From positions 517,244-581,243 of the forward strand of contig MU270025.1 in assembly GCA_021432635.1 (NCBI GenBank): a stretch of DNA of 64,000 bases, in the 5' to 3' direction. The notes beneath the pieces were generated by a model that was given only the letters and a program-made list of their open reading frames with translations, had not been told where the DNA came from and ran no database searches. Source of the DNA: Thozetella sp. PMI_491. Lineage: Eukaryota > Ascomycota > Sordariomycetes > Chaetosphaeriales > Chaetosphaeriaceae. Both the position numbers and the translations under genes were made by a program. This document shows, piece by piece, positions 53,410 to 64,000 of the stretch. Within the stretch, counting starts at the first letter, position 1. Each line of letters starts with the position of its first letter.

Positions 53410-54875
53410 CGTGGCTGCTCTGGCTGATTGCCGAAGGGATCTTCTAGGAAAGGGAGCTACCGGAGAGTAGGAATGGGCCGGTCGTGCAGGTGGTCCTTGT
53501 GGTACCTACCAGGCACGACGCCGCGATGTGAAGTGTGGCCGGAGCTTTGTCAACTTCGCGCCAGGCAACACAGCGCCAGCATGCAGCAACGGGCCTCTCT
53601 GGAAGCACCGCGCCCGTGCCGAAAATGGTGAAGAGAGGGTTGATTATTTATGAAGTCGCAAGGGAAGTCTGGCTGGTGGGTAGTGAAGCGGAAGGCGAAA
53701 TTAACTAGGGAATATCGTCCCCCACCAAATTATAATGTTGAAGTCTGCTCCGGTCAAATCGAGTCATTTCATAGCCTCGCTCTAGGGTTCTGGGATGAAG
53801 AGTATCGCGAATGCCACGCGGAGAAGGCAGTACGACTGTACCAATCGTGAGGAAGAGAGGTCGAGGTATAAGAAAAGCACACCTCGTCGACGCTGCAGGT
53901 GGGTATTGGGGCCAGCCAAGATTTGCGTGGAAAATTTGGAGGGCAACGCGAGGAGTTGGTGGAGCGGGGAAGTGACTCAGCTCGACGCAAACGCGGATTT
54001 TTAGCTGAACCCCGCGAACCCTCACGCACGGACCATGATACATCCAATCCAGGAGAGGGAGAGTTCAATTTCGAGCCGTCCAATTCTCTTTTTACAGCCT
54101 TTTTCCGCACGTCGCCACCCCAGCCGTATTTCCTTCAGCAACTGGCGGTCTGCTTTGCCTGCAACGCTTGGCGAGTCCAGTGTCCTCCGATAGGCTTTAA
54201 TAATAGGTATGTCGGGCTTCATTACGAGCTATTACCAAGATAATCTTACTCCTCCCTGAGCTTAAAGCTCAGTATCATTGTCTGCAACTCCAACAGCACC
54301 CGTCGGCCCCTAGCCAATTGTAGAGAGCATACCGGAAGCTTTCTTGGGAGCAACTCAAACTCTTGACGTGCCAAGACAGCTGCAGTAAGCAGTCTGATAG
54401 TGCGTTCGCCGTGTAAGCTCGGCATATATGTCTTCGCACAGCGGAGTCTATGAAAGACGTCAGTGCTGGCGGCTCTATACTTAGTGACAACCGAGGGTCT
54501 GTGGATTTTATAGGATCACTTGCAAAGCGGACAACTTTCTGCTCCTTCCCGTTCCTCTTCTGTACCCTCTTACATCGCTGAACTGTGTAGCTCGCCGGAT
54601 GCGATGCACATCCATTCGAGTCAACGAGTTCATAATGTGCAAGATAGGGGATAGACAATTGCCCAGTCTGGGCGTTTCCTACGCGGCGGAGAGTCATTGC
54701 TAGGACAAGGCATAAGTGTTGCGATTATGTCTACCGGCCGGAGCTCACCAAGGCACGTTTTTGATGGCCCGCCATAGTAGCCTTCAGCCAACAGCGACTC
54801 ATTGTTCTCCGCAAATTTCCATACCGATGATTGATGCAATTCTAGACCGGATCCGCAGACCCGGGTATGAGTAAC
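53410..54875. other. Intergenic (1.5 kb)
   Basis: BRF1 promoter and 3' flank of the DUF1349 gene. The 140-codon minus-strand frame at 54275..54697 is not recognisable and was not called. Confidence 0.45.
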
Positions 54876-55567
54876 TTATGTAGACCACGTAACCTCGAAG
54901 TCCTTGACTTCAACCTCTAGCTCGCCAGTCGCCGTCTCTGCGGGCCGCGCGGCCATGCCCAGAACCTCGACTTCCCAGTCATCGGCACTCCCGTCGCCAA
55001 AGGCCCAGCAGATCTCGCGCAGTGGGACCTTCTCGCCGCCGTCAAGCACCTGGTACACCCAGAGGCCGGTGCCATTGCCGTCCTGTTCACGCTGGATTAA
55101 CATGGTAGTCCACGTCTTAGCGGCGGCGGCGGTGGCGCTGGTGTCGGAGGCCGAGGTTGTCAAGGGGGACACGCTCCAGTCTGCCCAGGCATCACACGAC
55201 ACAGTCGACAGCATCGGCTTGCCGTTGTAGAACTCGATGCCCGTCTTGATCCACTTCTGCGGCGGCGCGGCCGGGTCGCTGCCCTTGCGCCGGAACGAGA
55301 GAAGGAGGCCGCCCTGGTCATACTGCTCCGTCCAGAGGAAGGATACCGAGGCGCGGGCCGAGACAAAGGCCGACAGGGGACTCCTGTTGGAGGCCACGCC
55401 AGGAGGCGCACCAGTTGGGGCTAGGTTGGGGGAGCTTAGGTTCAGAAGCTGTCTTCCCTGCAACAAGCTTCATGGGGGACATGTCGCTTACCGTTGAAGA
55501 TATCCTTGCTAGGCGGCTTGCGCCAGATATCAGTGCCGGGGGCGGCCTTGAGGACGAAGGTGCTCAT
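54876..55567 (-). CDS. DUF1349 family protein (206 aa)
   Basis: Exons 55567..55492 and 55420..54876 with a 71-nt intron (gtaagc donor, ctag acceptor). Splicing gives MSTFVLKAAPGTDIWRKPPS then KDIFNAPTGAPPG, the standard start of this family (TDIWRKPP..xxFNAPT). Conserved parts: VSFLWTEQYDQGGLLLSFRR, WIKTGIEFYNGKPMLSTVSCD, ADWSVSP, and WVYQVLDGGEKVPLREICWAFG. DUF1349 proteins adopt a concanavalin-like jelly roll and are cytosolic, about 200 residues long, with unknown substrate (the bacterial relative YesU is in rhamnogalacturonan loci). There is no signal peptide, so direct action on external polysaccharide is unlikely. Other acceptors near 55458 fail on frame. Confidence 0.85.
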
Positions 55568-56419
55568 AATTGTCTAGTTCCTCTTGGTGTCTTTGGAAGA
55601 ACTCGAGACTCGTCACGGCGTGCTGCTCGACGTCGAGTTCGTGAAACATTGGACACTGAGGGCAGCTTATAAGCCCCGTGTACAGTGGGGAGGCGGGGGC
55701 GGGGCGGGGAAGCTGTAGCGGCAACTTGCCTGCTGTGACGTCGCGCGGACCGGCTTTCCAGCGCCAAGATCCAATGGGCAGAGGCAAATACTAAAGTCGG
55801 CTCATTCCCGGCATCTCTGTATACACTACTAGACTACCAGAAGGGCGGGATTACCGTTCCAGTCATTGCCGCCAGGGTTAGCTTCGAGTCACGGCGGGTT
55901 GAACCTCCCTCGTCTTATTTGTGCACCATCGTCGCGTCCCACAGGAGAAAGCCCCAGGCTCCTGTCAGGTGCCCGATGGCAACGTGGTCAAGGCGTCGCC
56001 CTGTTGACTCATGAGATGGCACATGGGCGATGAAGAAAAGCGATAGAAAGCTACAGGGACGACAGTAGTACAAAGGTCATGGCAGGCAGCTGGCCCAACG
56101 ATAGTACCGACAGCACACGCAGACCTCAAGATGTTAGAGGAATAGCTGAGCAGGCGATCATGTAAGACATACTCAAGATAAAAAGTACGTTGCTTTCGCT
56201 GCGACGCCTATCGGCGCCAATGTTCATATTTCTCTACTAGACCTAGGACAACTTTAGATGTTAGGTACATCTTTGTCTTCCCCGCCCCTATTCTGCCCCA
56301 CTTCTAGGTCAACATTCACTACAGCCCTCGACCCCTGAGTTACCATGCTCCAAGAGACTTCACACATCGCCATAGCCGAAAAACCTCAGCCGTGCTAACC
56401 TGCAAGAAGCAGATTGTAT
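55568..56419. other. Intergenic
   Basis: Promoter side of the DUF1349 gene and 3' flank of the membrane protein gene; no gene recognised. Confidence 0.45.
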
Positions 56420-57547
56420 CTATCTACGGACCCGCTGGCCGACTCGAGGCTGGGCCTGCGGCCGCCGGTGCGGGTCCGTGGAACGGTGCCTCGCGCTCCT
56501 CTCCTCCCGCTTCAACTTCATCGTCATCCGCGGCCCGCCCATGGGCAGCGTGAACACGGCACCGCGCTTCTTCCGCTGCTTCGCCATCAGGAATAGCGCC
56601 ACAACAATCAGCACCACGACCACGACCGAGCCCAGCACCGGGGCGAGAATCCAGGGCGGGGTCCCGGTGCCGAGCGACGTCGAAGGTGCTGACGGCGCCG
56701 TGTCCGTCGGCACCGAGCTCACTGCTAATGTGGGAACTGCGGTGGCCGGGCTATATACCCATGTCGGCGGAGGCGAGCACGACGTCCCAGCAGTGGAGGA
56801 AACTCGGCGGGTTAGCTGCGGCCGTACAATCGGTGGGGGGTAGCGCGAAGCCTACTTGGGAGCACCCGGTATACGCTGTTCGCAGACCAGCTCTGGCGGC
56901 AGCCGTAGTTGATCTGGGTCGGAAGACCCGTGGGGAAGCTGCTAAATATGGTCATGGTCATGCAGTAGCTGCCTGTGGGACTGGAGCCAAGAATCAACTG
57001 CGTGCCTTGCCAGAGGCAACTCTGCACCGCTCGGGGTGTCTCACCAGAGATACGAATAGCCATCGTTAACGTAGGCCGAGTCACCACTGCAGGCCGTAGT
57101 GTATGCGCACTTCGTCTCGTCCTGCACGCAGCAAGGCCCCGCATAGCTGCCGGAGGTCTGCCAGATACTGCTCGGTGCGACTGTCAACCGCTCCACTGAG
57201 GCCAAAGTCAGCAGATGGAACAAGAAGCCAGGTGACCGGGAGATCACACCTCCTTCCGGTCCGATATAGTATCCTATAAACTGCGGGTCGAGGGCATCTG
57301 CAAGCGTAGAGGTGGTTGAGTTGTCTGAGCCGGGCGCACTAACAACGGGCTCGGTCGCAAGGGGTGCTGCCCGTTCGTTACGGGGCGCCATCGGGAAAAG
57401 GCTTTCTATTGAGCTATGCACCCACTCTGGAGGAAAAAGAATTCCGTATGCTTCAGGTATGAGAGAATAACTGCTCCTTGGCATCGACGACAAAATTCCC
57501 TGAGGGAGCAAGAGGAGGGTGGATATGGCACGATTTTTAGTTCCCAT
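56420..57547 (-). CDS. Single-pass membrane protein with Cys-rich ectodomain (318 or 336 aa)
   Basis: Exons 57547..57250, 57195..57045, 56980..56856 and 56802..56420 (introns 54, 64 and 53 nt). The 54-nt intron is a multiple of three without a stop, so retention would give 336 residues. The N-terminus MGTKNRAISTLLLLPQGILS is a possible signal sequence. Splicing rebuilds a fungal ectodomain module: SGSYAGPCCVQDETKCAYTT, VNDGYSYLCPTGSYCMTMTI, and PTGLPTQINYGCRQSWSANS. A Ser/Thr/Pro-rich stalk and a transmembrane helix at about 242-263 (WILAPVLGSVVVVVLIVVAL) follow, then a basic cytosolic tail. The layout resembles fungal surface sensors or WSC-like stress sensors, but the Cys pattern is not WSC. 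Function unknown; the model depends on hand-placed introns. Confidence 0.72.
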
Positions 57548-59178
57548 GGTGACAAAGAAAGCGACAGCGAAGACGGTCAGCTGCTAGAAGGGCAATATGA
57601 TCTATCGAATAATACAGAACTACATGGCTTCCTACACTTTACTCTTTGATACACATTTCGTGTGTCTCGGGTATAAGGTCGTATGGCATGGGACCGTTGT
57701 GTATGGTGTCCTCGACTTTCGGGCCCAGAGCACAGGCCATATGCTTGAGACCGGGGTGGCGGCGCATTCTGAGGTACAGGCGAGCGGACATGTCACATTC
57801 ACAACGGCACAGATGGGAACCAGCAGAGGTGAGGTGGCCGAATCTCCCATTACCTAGCCCCTCAAGTGGGCGTAGAGCCAAGCGTGGCTAGCGGGGAGAG
57901 CATCGCTCCTCTAGGGAGGTCTGCACCCAAAAATCCGCAGCCCGACGAAGTAGAGCTGTTGTTCTTTTCTTTTTTTTTTCGTCAAGAAGGAAAAAAAAAA
58001 AAGAAACAGGGTCGTGATCGTCATCAGTCATTACAAATGAGTGACTGCCAGGCTCGACGCGCTGGCAAACCATGCAGGTCATACAAAGAAATTGTCCCAA
58101 CCGTGTCCCATCACCCATCCCCCTTGTGTTCTCCCTTCCGTTTGGTCAACAAAAGAAAATGGTCGTTGTCTCTGACAAGAGAGTGATGATGCGCGGCAGC
58201 GAAGAGTCGAAAAAAGGTCGCGCCAGCCTGTGGTGTCGGTTTCGTCTTCATGTTCGTTTCCCCCTTTTCATGGCTCTTCCGCTGCCTAGCCACGGGTGGA
58301 GTTCCAGTCTGAGGAGTGGTGTCGTGTCTTCCACAATTACCGAAAAAAGCAGAGATTGATCCGTATTCGCTCGTCCTGAGAAAACCAAAGCAAGAGCAGG
58401 GTAAGAGAAATCGCACAAAATGCAAAAGAAACAAAGTATAACGCCGGTTGTTGTGTACTGAGAGATGGGGTATCCAAAGTGCGGCTGCGGGAAACAAGCG
58501 GTGCGCTGGGGGGTGTTGTCGATATAGTCGGACGGAGAGGGGAGGGAGGAGAGCTTGTTGGCTTCCAGTCGCGAGGATCCTCCCTCTTGCCCCGGCGTCG
58601 TTGGCGGTCCATCTGGGAAACCGTTCGACCAGCGAAGATGCTAACCAATCTGATGCTGTCCAGTTGAACCCAACGCCAGTTCTAAGAGAGTTTCCGCGGA
58701 AAGACAGTCCGTATCCCATGGTATCGCAAACGAGAACAAGCAGAGAACCTAACACAAAAGACAAATTCAGCGGGAGAGCAGAGAGAGGGGGCCAGGCTGC
58801 ACAGTCGTCCCCATGCTTCTCTCCTTTCGTGTACCAGCACAATTAAGCCCCTCTCACCGCCCGAAAGATCTCAAAACATCAGATAAAAGGTCGGCCAACC
58901 TCGCGAGAAGTGAAGATGCGGGCATCTCCCAAATGGTATACCAATCTGATGCAAAAAGAGCCTTGGGAGTTGCAAACGAGATGACCCAAAAACGCCAAAA
59001 CATCGCTGAAGAAAGAGTCGCGTAGAGAGGAAGAGAGAGGCAGATAGCCGCCCCCTTCTAGAAAACCCATTTGCCATCCGTGCTTGTACGGATCCGCCAA
59101 TCCTGAGAGCGAAAAAAAAACCAAGAGAGTCGAGCCGGAAACCTGATCGTACACACTGAGCTGCGCGACGCAGCCTCT
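57548..59178. other. Intergenic / 3' flank of the BTB gene
   Basis: No gene supported. T/A-homopolymer tracts near 57,970-58,000 and 59,105. The 243-codon frame at 58111..58842 begins with a non-ATG codon and has no domain. Confidence 0.5.
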
Positions 59179-60183
59179 TCAGATCGTCTTGGGGGTCTTC
59201 GCATTGCTAGCCTCAATGACGTCGTCGAGGTGGTTGCACATGGCGACGAACAGGTCGAAGAACAGCTTACCGCCGCCCTCGCCGTACGCACCGCCGCCGC
59301 ACTTCTCCATCTCGGCCTGCATGGTGCCGCTGCGCTTGAAGGTTTTTCGGCACCGGATAATGAGTGCCAGGTAGTGGGCGCGCAGGCGGCTGTCGGAGTC
59401 GGGGGTATGCGCGTAGCAGTACTGGGCGCTGCGAAGGATGGTGCCGACATCAATGCCGGACTGTAGTCCTTGCTTGCGCAGCGCCAGCCGCTTCAGTTCC
59501 TCCAGCCCGTACCGGTCCGCGGCGCAGTAGATGACCGTGTCGCGGAGCAGGTGTTCGCCGAGACTGGAGACATAAACCGTCGGCTCGACAGCCGAAGGGG
59601 TCTGGGGGCTTTGGCCTGCGCGGCCGCCTCCGATGTGGGGGGAGTGGTCGGTGAGCGCCGGGGAGTGGTTGGGCGTGGCCCGGCGCGCCAGCGAGTCCTC
59701 GAGTTCCCAAGAGTTTCGGTGCTTGTTGTGCAGCAAGCGGGGGTAGTAGTCGCCCTTGTAGAGATACTCGAGGATCGCGCTGAAGACTTCTGGTTCCTCG
59801 TCCGGGAGCGCTATCCGCTTGTTGCTAGCCTCGAGGTAGTTGCCAGCCAGGATCTTCTCGAAGAAGGGGGCCTGGCCTAGCACGTCCTCGTGGGCCGCGA
59901 ACAGCCGCCCTTCCCTCCCGACCGTCAGGGTGACGATGGGGGAGGGCGCGAGCGACCGGTTGCTTTGCCTCGCCTGCGGCTGGGCCTGCATGCGCGGGGC
60001 GTCGTCGCCGTTGAGCGACCGCTGTAGTTTCGACAGCTTCTGGGGATCCCGTAGCGAGCCGGGGCCCTTCTTCATCAGCCTCGCAGACTTGTCCACACGG
60101 TTTTGCGGGTCCATCGTCGCCGAGGGTGTGACCTCCCGCTGGGAGGCACCGGCGTCGCGGGACCGGAACGAGCGCTTGAACAT
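59179..60183 (-). CDS. BTB/POZ domain protein (334 aa)
   Basis: Single exon from ATG at 60183 (MFKRSFRSRDAGASQREVTP) to a stop at 59179. The open frame continues far upstream to 60969, but that part is low-complexity and lies in a T/C-rich leader, so it is treated as 5' UTR. The BTB fold starts near residue 82: PIVTLTVGREGRLFAAHEDVLGQAPFF, KILAGNYLEASNKRIALPDEEPEVFSAILEYLYKGDY. A disordered insertion (about 150-205) interrupts it before TVYVSSLGEHLLRDTVIYCAADRYGLEELKRLA, and helical C-terminal repeats follow. BTB proteins dimerise or serve as cullin-3 adaptors; the target is unknown. The same architecture is common and conserved in Pezizomycotina. Confidence 0.88.
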   Translation of the reverse strand: MFKRSFRSRDAGASQREVTPSATMDPQNRVDKSARLMKKGPGSLRDPQKLSKLQRSLNGDDAPRMQAQPQARQSNRSLAPSPIVTLTVGREGRLFAAHEDVLGQAPFFEKILAGNYLEASNKRIALPDEEPEVFSAILEYLYKGDYYPRLLHNKHRNSWELEDSLARRATPNHSPALTDHSPHIGGGRAGQSPQTPSAVEPTVYVSSLGEHLLRDTVIYCAADRYGLEELKRLALRKQGLQSGIDVGTILRSAQYCYAHTPDSDSRLRAHYLALIIRCRKTFKRSGTMQAEMEKCGGGAYGEGGGKLFFDLFVAMCNHLDDVIEASNAKTPKTI

Positions 60184-62482
60184 GGCGGTCTGCGGGTGGG
60201 TTGGCGGTGGGGTCGGAGCTTGATGAAGAGGTTTCGCGGGCACGCGAGAGTCGAAGCGTACGGGACGGGTAGGAAAAGGCAGCAGCAGCAAGAAAAGAGG
60301 GACAAGACAGAACGACAGGGTTCTGAATTTAAGCTTCTTCTTGCAGGCAGCCTCGTCTCCTGGTTGGCGGCAGAGAGCGACGAAACGAGCGAATATTGGA
60401 TCTTCCGGAAAGACGGTGGAAACGCAGAAAAAAGAGAGTAAGGAGTAGACGCACAAAAAACGATTGACGGGGTCCGGGCGGAGGTATCCCAACGGGTTGG
60501 AAATAACTCCTGCGTACTTTGCGACCCTTGGTTGTGTGTTGAGGGGGGGGAGGAGGAAAAGAAGCAAGACAGATAGTGGCGGGGTGGGGTGGGTGTTGTA
60601 TTTATATTTTGGTCTTGCCCGAACAAGGCGGGCGGTGCCTGGCGCGGGGAGTGGGCAGGGGCCGCGGGAGGAGGGGAGGGCTTTTGACGGTTCGCCTCCA
60701 CCGCCGGCGCTACCTGAACAACAGCCGCTGAAACGCCAGGGCTGGGCCGCATGTGCATGGCTGGCACCGCTCGAGTCCGCTGGGCTCGTCGTCATCGAGC
60801 AGGGATCCTTGCAGCCTGATGCCGTCCAAGGCACGAGGGCGAGATAGGCGAAATCGCCCACTCCACAACATCGCTGGATCGGGCACATGGTCTGCGTGGC
60901 ATGTGTCTCTTGCTGTCCGAGGTGTCGTCGGCCCTTAGGCACCCTTTTTTTCATTTCACCTTTGTACAAACCGCGGCCCGGCGCGCGTCGTGTTGCGCCG
61001 CCAGTCGCTGGCTACCATGTCTCGGGTACCTGGCGCCAGATAGATCGGTACCTTATCGCCGTGCACGCTGCGAAGGGCGCCTTGTTGACCGCCCGACGAT
61101 GACTCGAACCGCCCGTCGTCCCAATTACACCTCCTGACTCCCCGATAAGTCTCAGTCAGGTGGCCCATGAGCTGGCACCTCGTCCCGGTGCGCTGTCCGC
61201 CGTGCTGTCGCCGTCGGTGCCCACGCGGGCCCGGCGGCCCCATGCGCTGGCGGCAGAAGGTCACGGAAGACGCTGGAAGCCGGAATGCCCGCGCCGCGCT
61301 CCCAATTGGAACCCAATGGGCTTCGGACGAGGTGCTGATGCCGTCCGCGGCAGCGCAATGGCCAGTAAGAGAGCTTGTGGGCTCCTCGCCCGGCCAGATA
61401 GCACTGCCACCCCGGAGCGACGCGGCGGCGGCGGCGGTTTTCTGTTGGGGATCTACACGTGTCCAGGTAGTCCAGGTACAGAGCTTAGTCTTTCATCCCA
61501 TGTTCAGAGTGGTGTGCACGCCGTGCGGAGGGGCGAGCCGGGGCGACGCAGCCGCCACGGCCATGCTGCGCTCTGTTTGGCTGGTTTGGCTCAGTCGTCA
61601 TGCCAATCGCCGCCTGCTATGACTGACGGCGCTGCAGGCCTCATGCATGGATGCCTGGCTCCCTCGCAAGCCTCGCTACCTTGCACACGGCTGCACACCA
61701 CCGACCCCCTCGATTATCCAAGGCCTCGCGCACCGTTTGCCCCGTCCGTCCACCGGAATGCACTGGAAGGCAGGGAACATGCCCCACTAGCTCCGACCCG
61801 CTGCTGTGGTTGGGTGGGGGGCTGAGACAAGCGGGAGCGCTACAGGGATTGGTGGTGTGGGAGTCAATCTGGAGAAGAACCCCAGCCTTCCCAAAAGGCC
61901 CATTCAGTGCCCTAGCCATGTCGCCGTCCATTCACATGCATCCCAAATAGGAACCTCGTCCCCCAACCAGAATATAGAGGCTCGCCAGGTATTCGAGCCC
62001 GTGCTACCGTGACTCCGGGTGCAAACGGCGGCAAACTTGATGCTGCATCCATGATGACCGCGCCGTCCGGATCCCTCCACGGGGCATTTTGGCGCATACA
62101 ACCGACCGAGGGGCATGTGGTAATGTCGTGAATGTAGTAGGTCTAGTCTGTTTTAGAAGCCTCTTCCCTCGATTAGGTGCCTCCATCCGAACAACAATCA
62201 GCCCGGCGGGCCAAACAATCCGAAAAGAAACACGGCGGGGATCTCAAGCCCCGTTCCAACTCCCATTCTAACGCCCGTTCCAACTTGTGCAAAAAGCCTC
62301 CTGTGAATAACGATGAACGTACGCACGAATTCGACGCGCGGCTACAGCGGCGGAGAAAAGGTCTGCGTCACTCATAACTGTACAGCCTCCACCTAATGAT
62401 GCATCCATCCTCGCCGACCCGGAGCCATGCCTTGGTCTCCAGCCTGACCCTGGAATGAACCTTGGTGTTCCGTCTACCGACT
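60184..62482. other. Intergenic (2.3 kb), BTB 5' leader and flanks
   Basis: The first 600 bases next to the BTB start are pyrimidine-rich in its sense direction, typical of a long fungal 5' UTR. No gene was recognised in the rest. Confidence 0.5.
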
Positions 62483-63772
62483 CTAAACGGGAACCGCCTG
62501 CGGGACGCGATTGGTGTAGCCGGAACCCGATGGTCCGCCGTTGCTTTCCTTCTTGGTAAGGTTTTCACGCATGCCAATGAGGCCATACATGAAGGAGAAC
62601 ACTGCATTTCGAGCACGGTCAGCGAATCAGCTCCTCCCCCATTACCGAAGGAGTTGCAGGGATAGGTCGATGCTCACTTCCTGATCCCAATGACACGAAC
62701 GCCGCGCTGTAAGCAGCAACTACCTCGCGATACTTGACGAGCTCGGGATCCATCCAGAAGAACGCATTGTGGCCTGTAAGGATCTTGCCGAACGCAGCCC
62801 AGCCTAGATAGGCCGCACACAGGAACATGAGGCCAAAGATGTGGCTTGGAACAGGCTATGGGTGGTCAGCGTTTGGGAGATGTATCTTGGTGTCGAGGAG
62901 TTAACTCGGTACTCACCACCTGTCGCTTGATGCTGTTCAGCCCAAGAATCTCAATCATTGCAATGAGAGTCGTGATGCCCCACTGGTTGATGATGCAGAA
63001 AGGCTTGAACCAGCCGTCGCCAAAAAAGTCATGGACTTGTGTGGTATCAGCATAGAGGCCATCGACCGCAGCACATCTCGGAAGTACACACCCGGGTGTC
63101 CTGATGGGGAGCCAGACTGGGGCAGGTGGCCATGATCTTGCGGCACGAGTACGGTCCAGTAAATAATGGTGTTCATGAAGGTAAACACGTGGACTGCGGT
63201 GTAGAAAAGACTGAAGTAGAAGCGCTTGCGGGAGTGTGTAGTCTGGACCGGCGGGGCCATGCCTCGCAGCAATATCGACTCCCAGCGGCGATCATCGGCC
63301 GCGATATCGGGATAGTAGAGATGAGTGAAAGTCCAGCACTAGAAGAGTCGCTCTCGTTAGTATGTTCTATCTCGCCTCCCCACTGTCTGCCAGGGATCCT
63401 CGGACATGAGACTTACGAAGACAGTCACATGATAGAGCCACATCAGGAGAAACGACATGCTGGAAAACTGCCACAAGATCCGCCAATTGGTGTGGGGGTC
63501 ATCTCGCTGCAGCTTGAAGTCAATCAGCATGCCCCCGACCGCTGTGAGATAGGCCACGATGAATGCTCGTATGTAGGTCAGAGCGCTCTGGTTGATCAGC
63601 GACCAGGGTGAGTGACAGGCGCGTAGAAAAATGGGCTGCAGCTCGTCAGGACAAGCCGTACCTATCTCAAATATTCGGAATCAGTGGCACCTACATGGTC
63701 TTGCACCGTGGCAGACCCGATTGGAACGGGGAGACCCTGGCGGTCATGGAGGAGGGGAGTTCGTGCGTCCAT
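62483..63772 (-). CDS. Multi-pass membrane protein, resembling FAR-17a/AIG1-type (319 aa)
   Basis: Six exons: 63772..63695, 63635..63417, 63338..63092, 63035..62917, 62855..62678 and 62601..62483 (introns 59, 78, 56, 61 and 76 nt; all phases close). The protein starts MDARTPLLHDRQGLPVPIGS and has about six hydrophobic helices: LTYIRAFIVAYLTAVGG, FLLMWLYHVTVFCWTF, FTAVHVFTF-type segment, QWGITTLIAMIEILGL, FGLMFLCAAYLGWAAFG and FSFMYGLIGMR. Conserved polar blocks between helices include RKRFYFSLFYT, INQWG, LNSIKRQVPVPSHIFG and GHNAFFWMDPE. The last exon is supported because it completes MFSFMYGLIGMRENLTKK. The layout recalls FAR-17a/AIG1-like proteins (ER or vacuolar membrane, some with lipid-ester hydrolase activity), but this is a resemblance only. 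Confidence 0.75.
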
Positions 63773-64000
63773 GGCGACGCAGTAGAGAGGGAACGAGGAG
63801 AACAGAGAGGTGGACGCAGCGATCCCGCGGCGATCGAGAGTACGATAGCTCGGTCTGAAGTAGAATGATGCTACTGCCAGGATGCTAGAGCAACCAAAAG
63901 TCTAGTAGGAGTGTCATCAAAGCAAGGAGAGAAGATGAACGCGGGGATCAGGACCGGGGTGTGAAGTTATGCCCGCGCGCTGGAGTCCTTCTGCTGAAGA
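63773..64000. other. 5' flank of the membrane protein gene, window edge
   Basis: 228 bases upstream of the proposed start codon; nothing further can be assigned. Confidence 0.4.

Noticed and set aside
54275..54697. 140-codon minus-strand open frame
   Set aside because: No recognisable family, no signal peptide, no supporting splice structure; possible but unsupported.
58111..58842. 243-codon minus-strand open frame
   Set aside because: Non-ATG start, no recognisable domain, contains homopolymer-derived residues; treated as non-coding flank.
60184..60969. Upstream extension of the BTB frame (596 codons in total)
   Set aside because: Low-complexity, pyrimidine-rich sequence without a domain; the ATG at 60183 matches the start of the conserved protein.
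61075..61110. tRNA-like ggttcgagtc on the minus strand
   Set aside because: No 5-bp T stem and no cloverleaf could be drawn.

Overview
The window comes from a filamentous ascomycete (Pezizomycotina, probably a Sordariomycete). The evidence is short 50-80 nt introns with GTRNGT donors and CTNAC-like branch points, GC-rich coding sequence, long GC-rich intergenic stretches, and a gene set that is fungal: HET, CorA-like, NB-ARC/TPR, BRF1 and a P4-ATPase. I could not name the species, and no database search was run. Exon structures were worked out by hand from splice signals, conserved family motifs and reading-frame continuity. All reported multi-exon models keep phase.

Left third (1-20.5 kb), accessory region. 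It opens with the 3' end of a HET-domain gene and a small Cys-rich secreted protein. An 11-exon CorA-like gene follows. Two of its introns are homologous to each other (introner-like elements), and another appears to use a GC-AG splice pair. Next is a head-to-head pair: an NB-ARC/TPR NLR-type protein and a HeLo-like-domain protein. They share a short motif, at the extreme N-terminus of the NLR and the extreme C-terminus of the partner. This is the layout of fungal amyloid signalling, and I rate it the best candidate for an exciting system here. Then comes a group of small-molecule enzymes: a serine beta-lactamase-family protein, a PhzF-like protein, an O-methyltransferase, an FAD monooxygenase and a decayed cytochrome P450. 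No PKS or NRPS is visible.

Middle (21-41 kb). Here lie a type II membrane glycosyltransferase-like protein, a secreted GH127 beta-L-arabinofuranosidase with its zinc/cysteine site, a small secreted Ala-rich protein with a Kex2-type dibasic site, an MFS transporter of the allantoate/anion:cation symporter type, a small zinc-binding protein and a secreted SGNH hydrolase. They are separated by 1-4 kb intergenic tracts.

Right third (44-64 kb), mostly core genes. These are a Dnf3-type P4-ATPase flippase, TFIIIB subunit BRF1 (intronless), a DUF1349 protein, a single-pass membrane protein with a Cys-rich ectodomain, a BTB-domain protein and a multi-pass membrane protein reminiscent of the FAR-17a/AIG1 type. 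No tRNA, rRNA or CRISPR was supportable.
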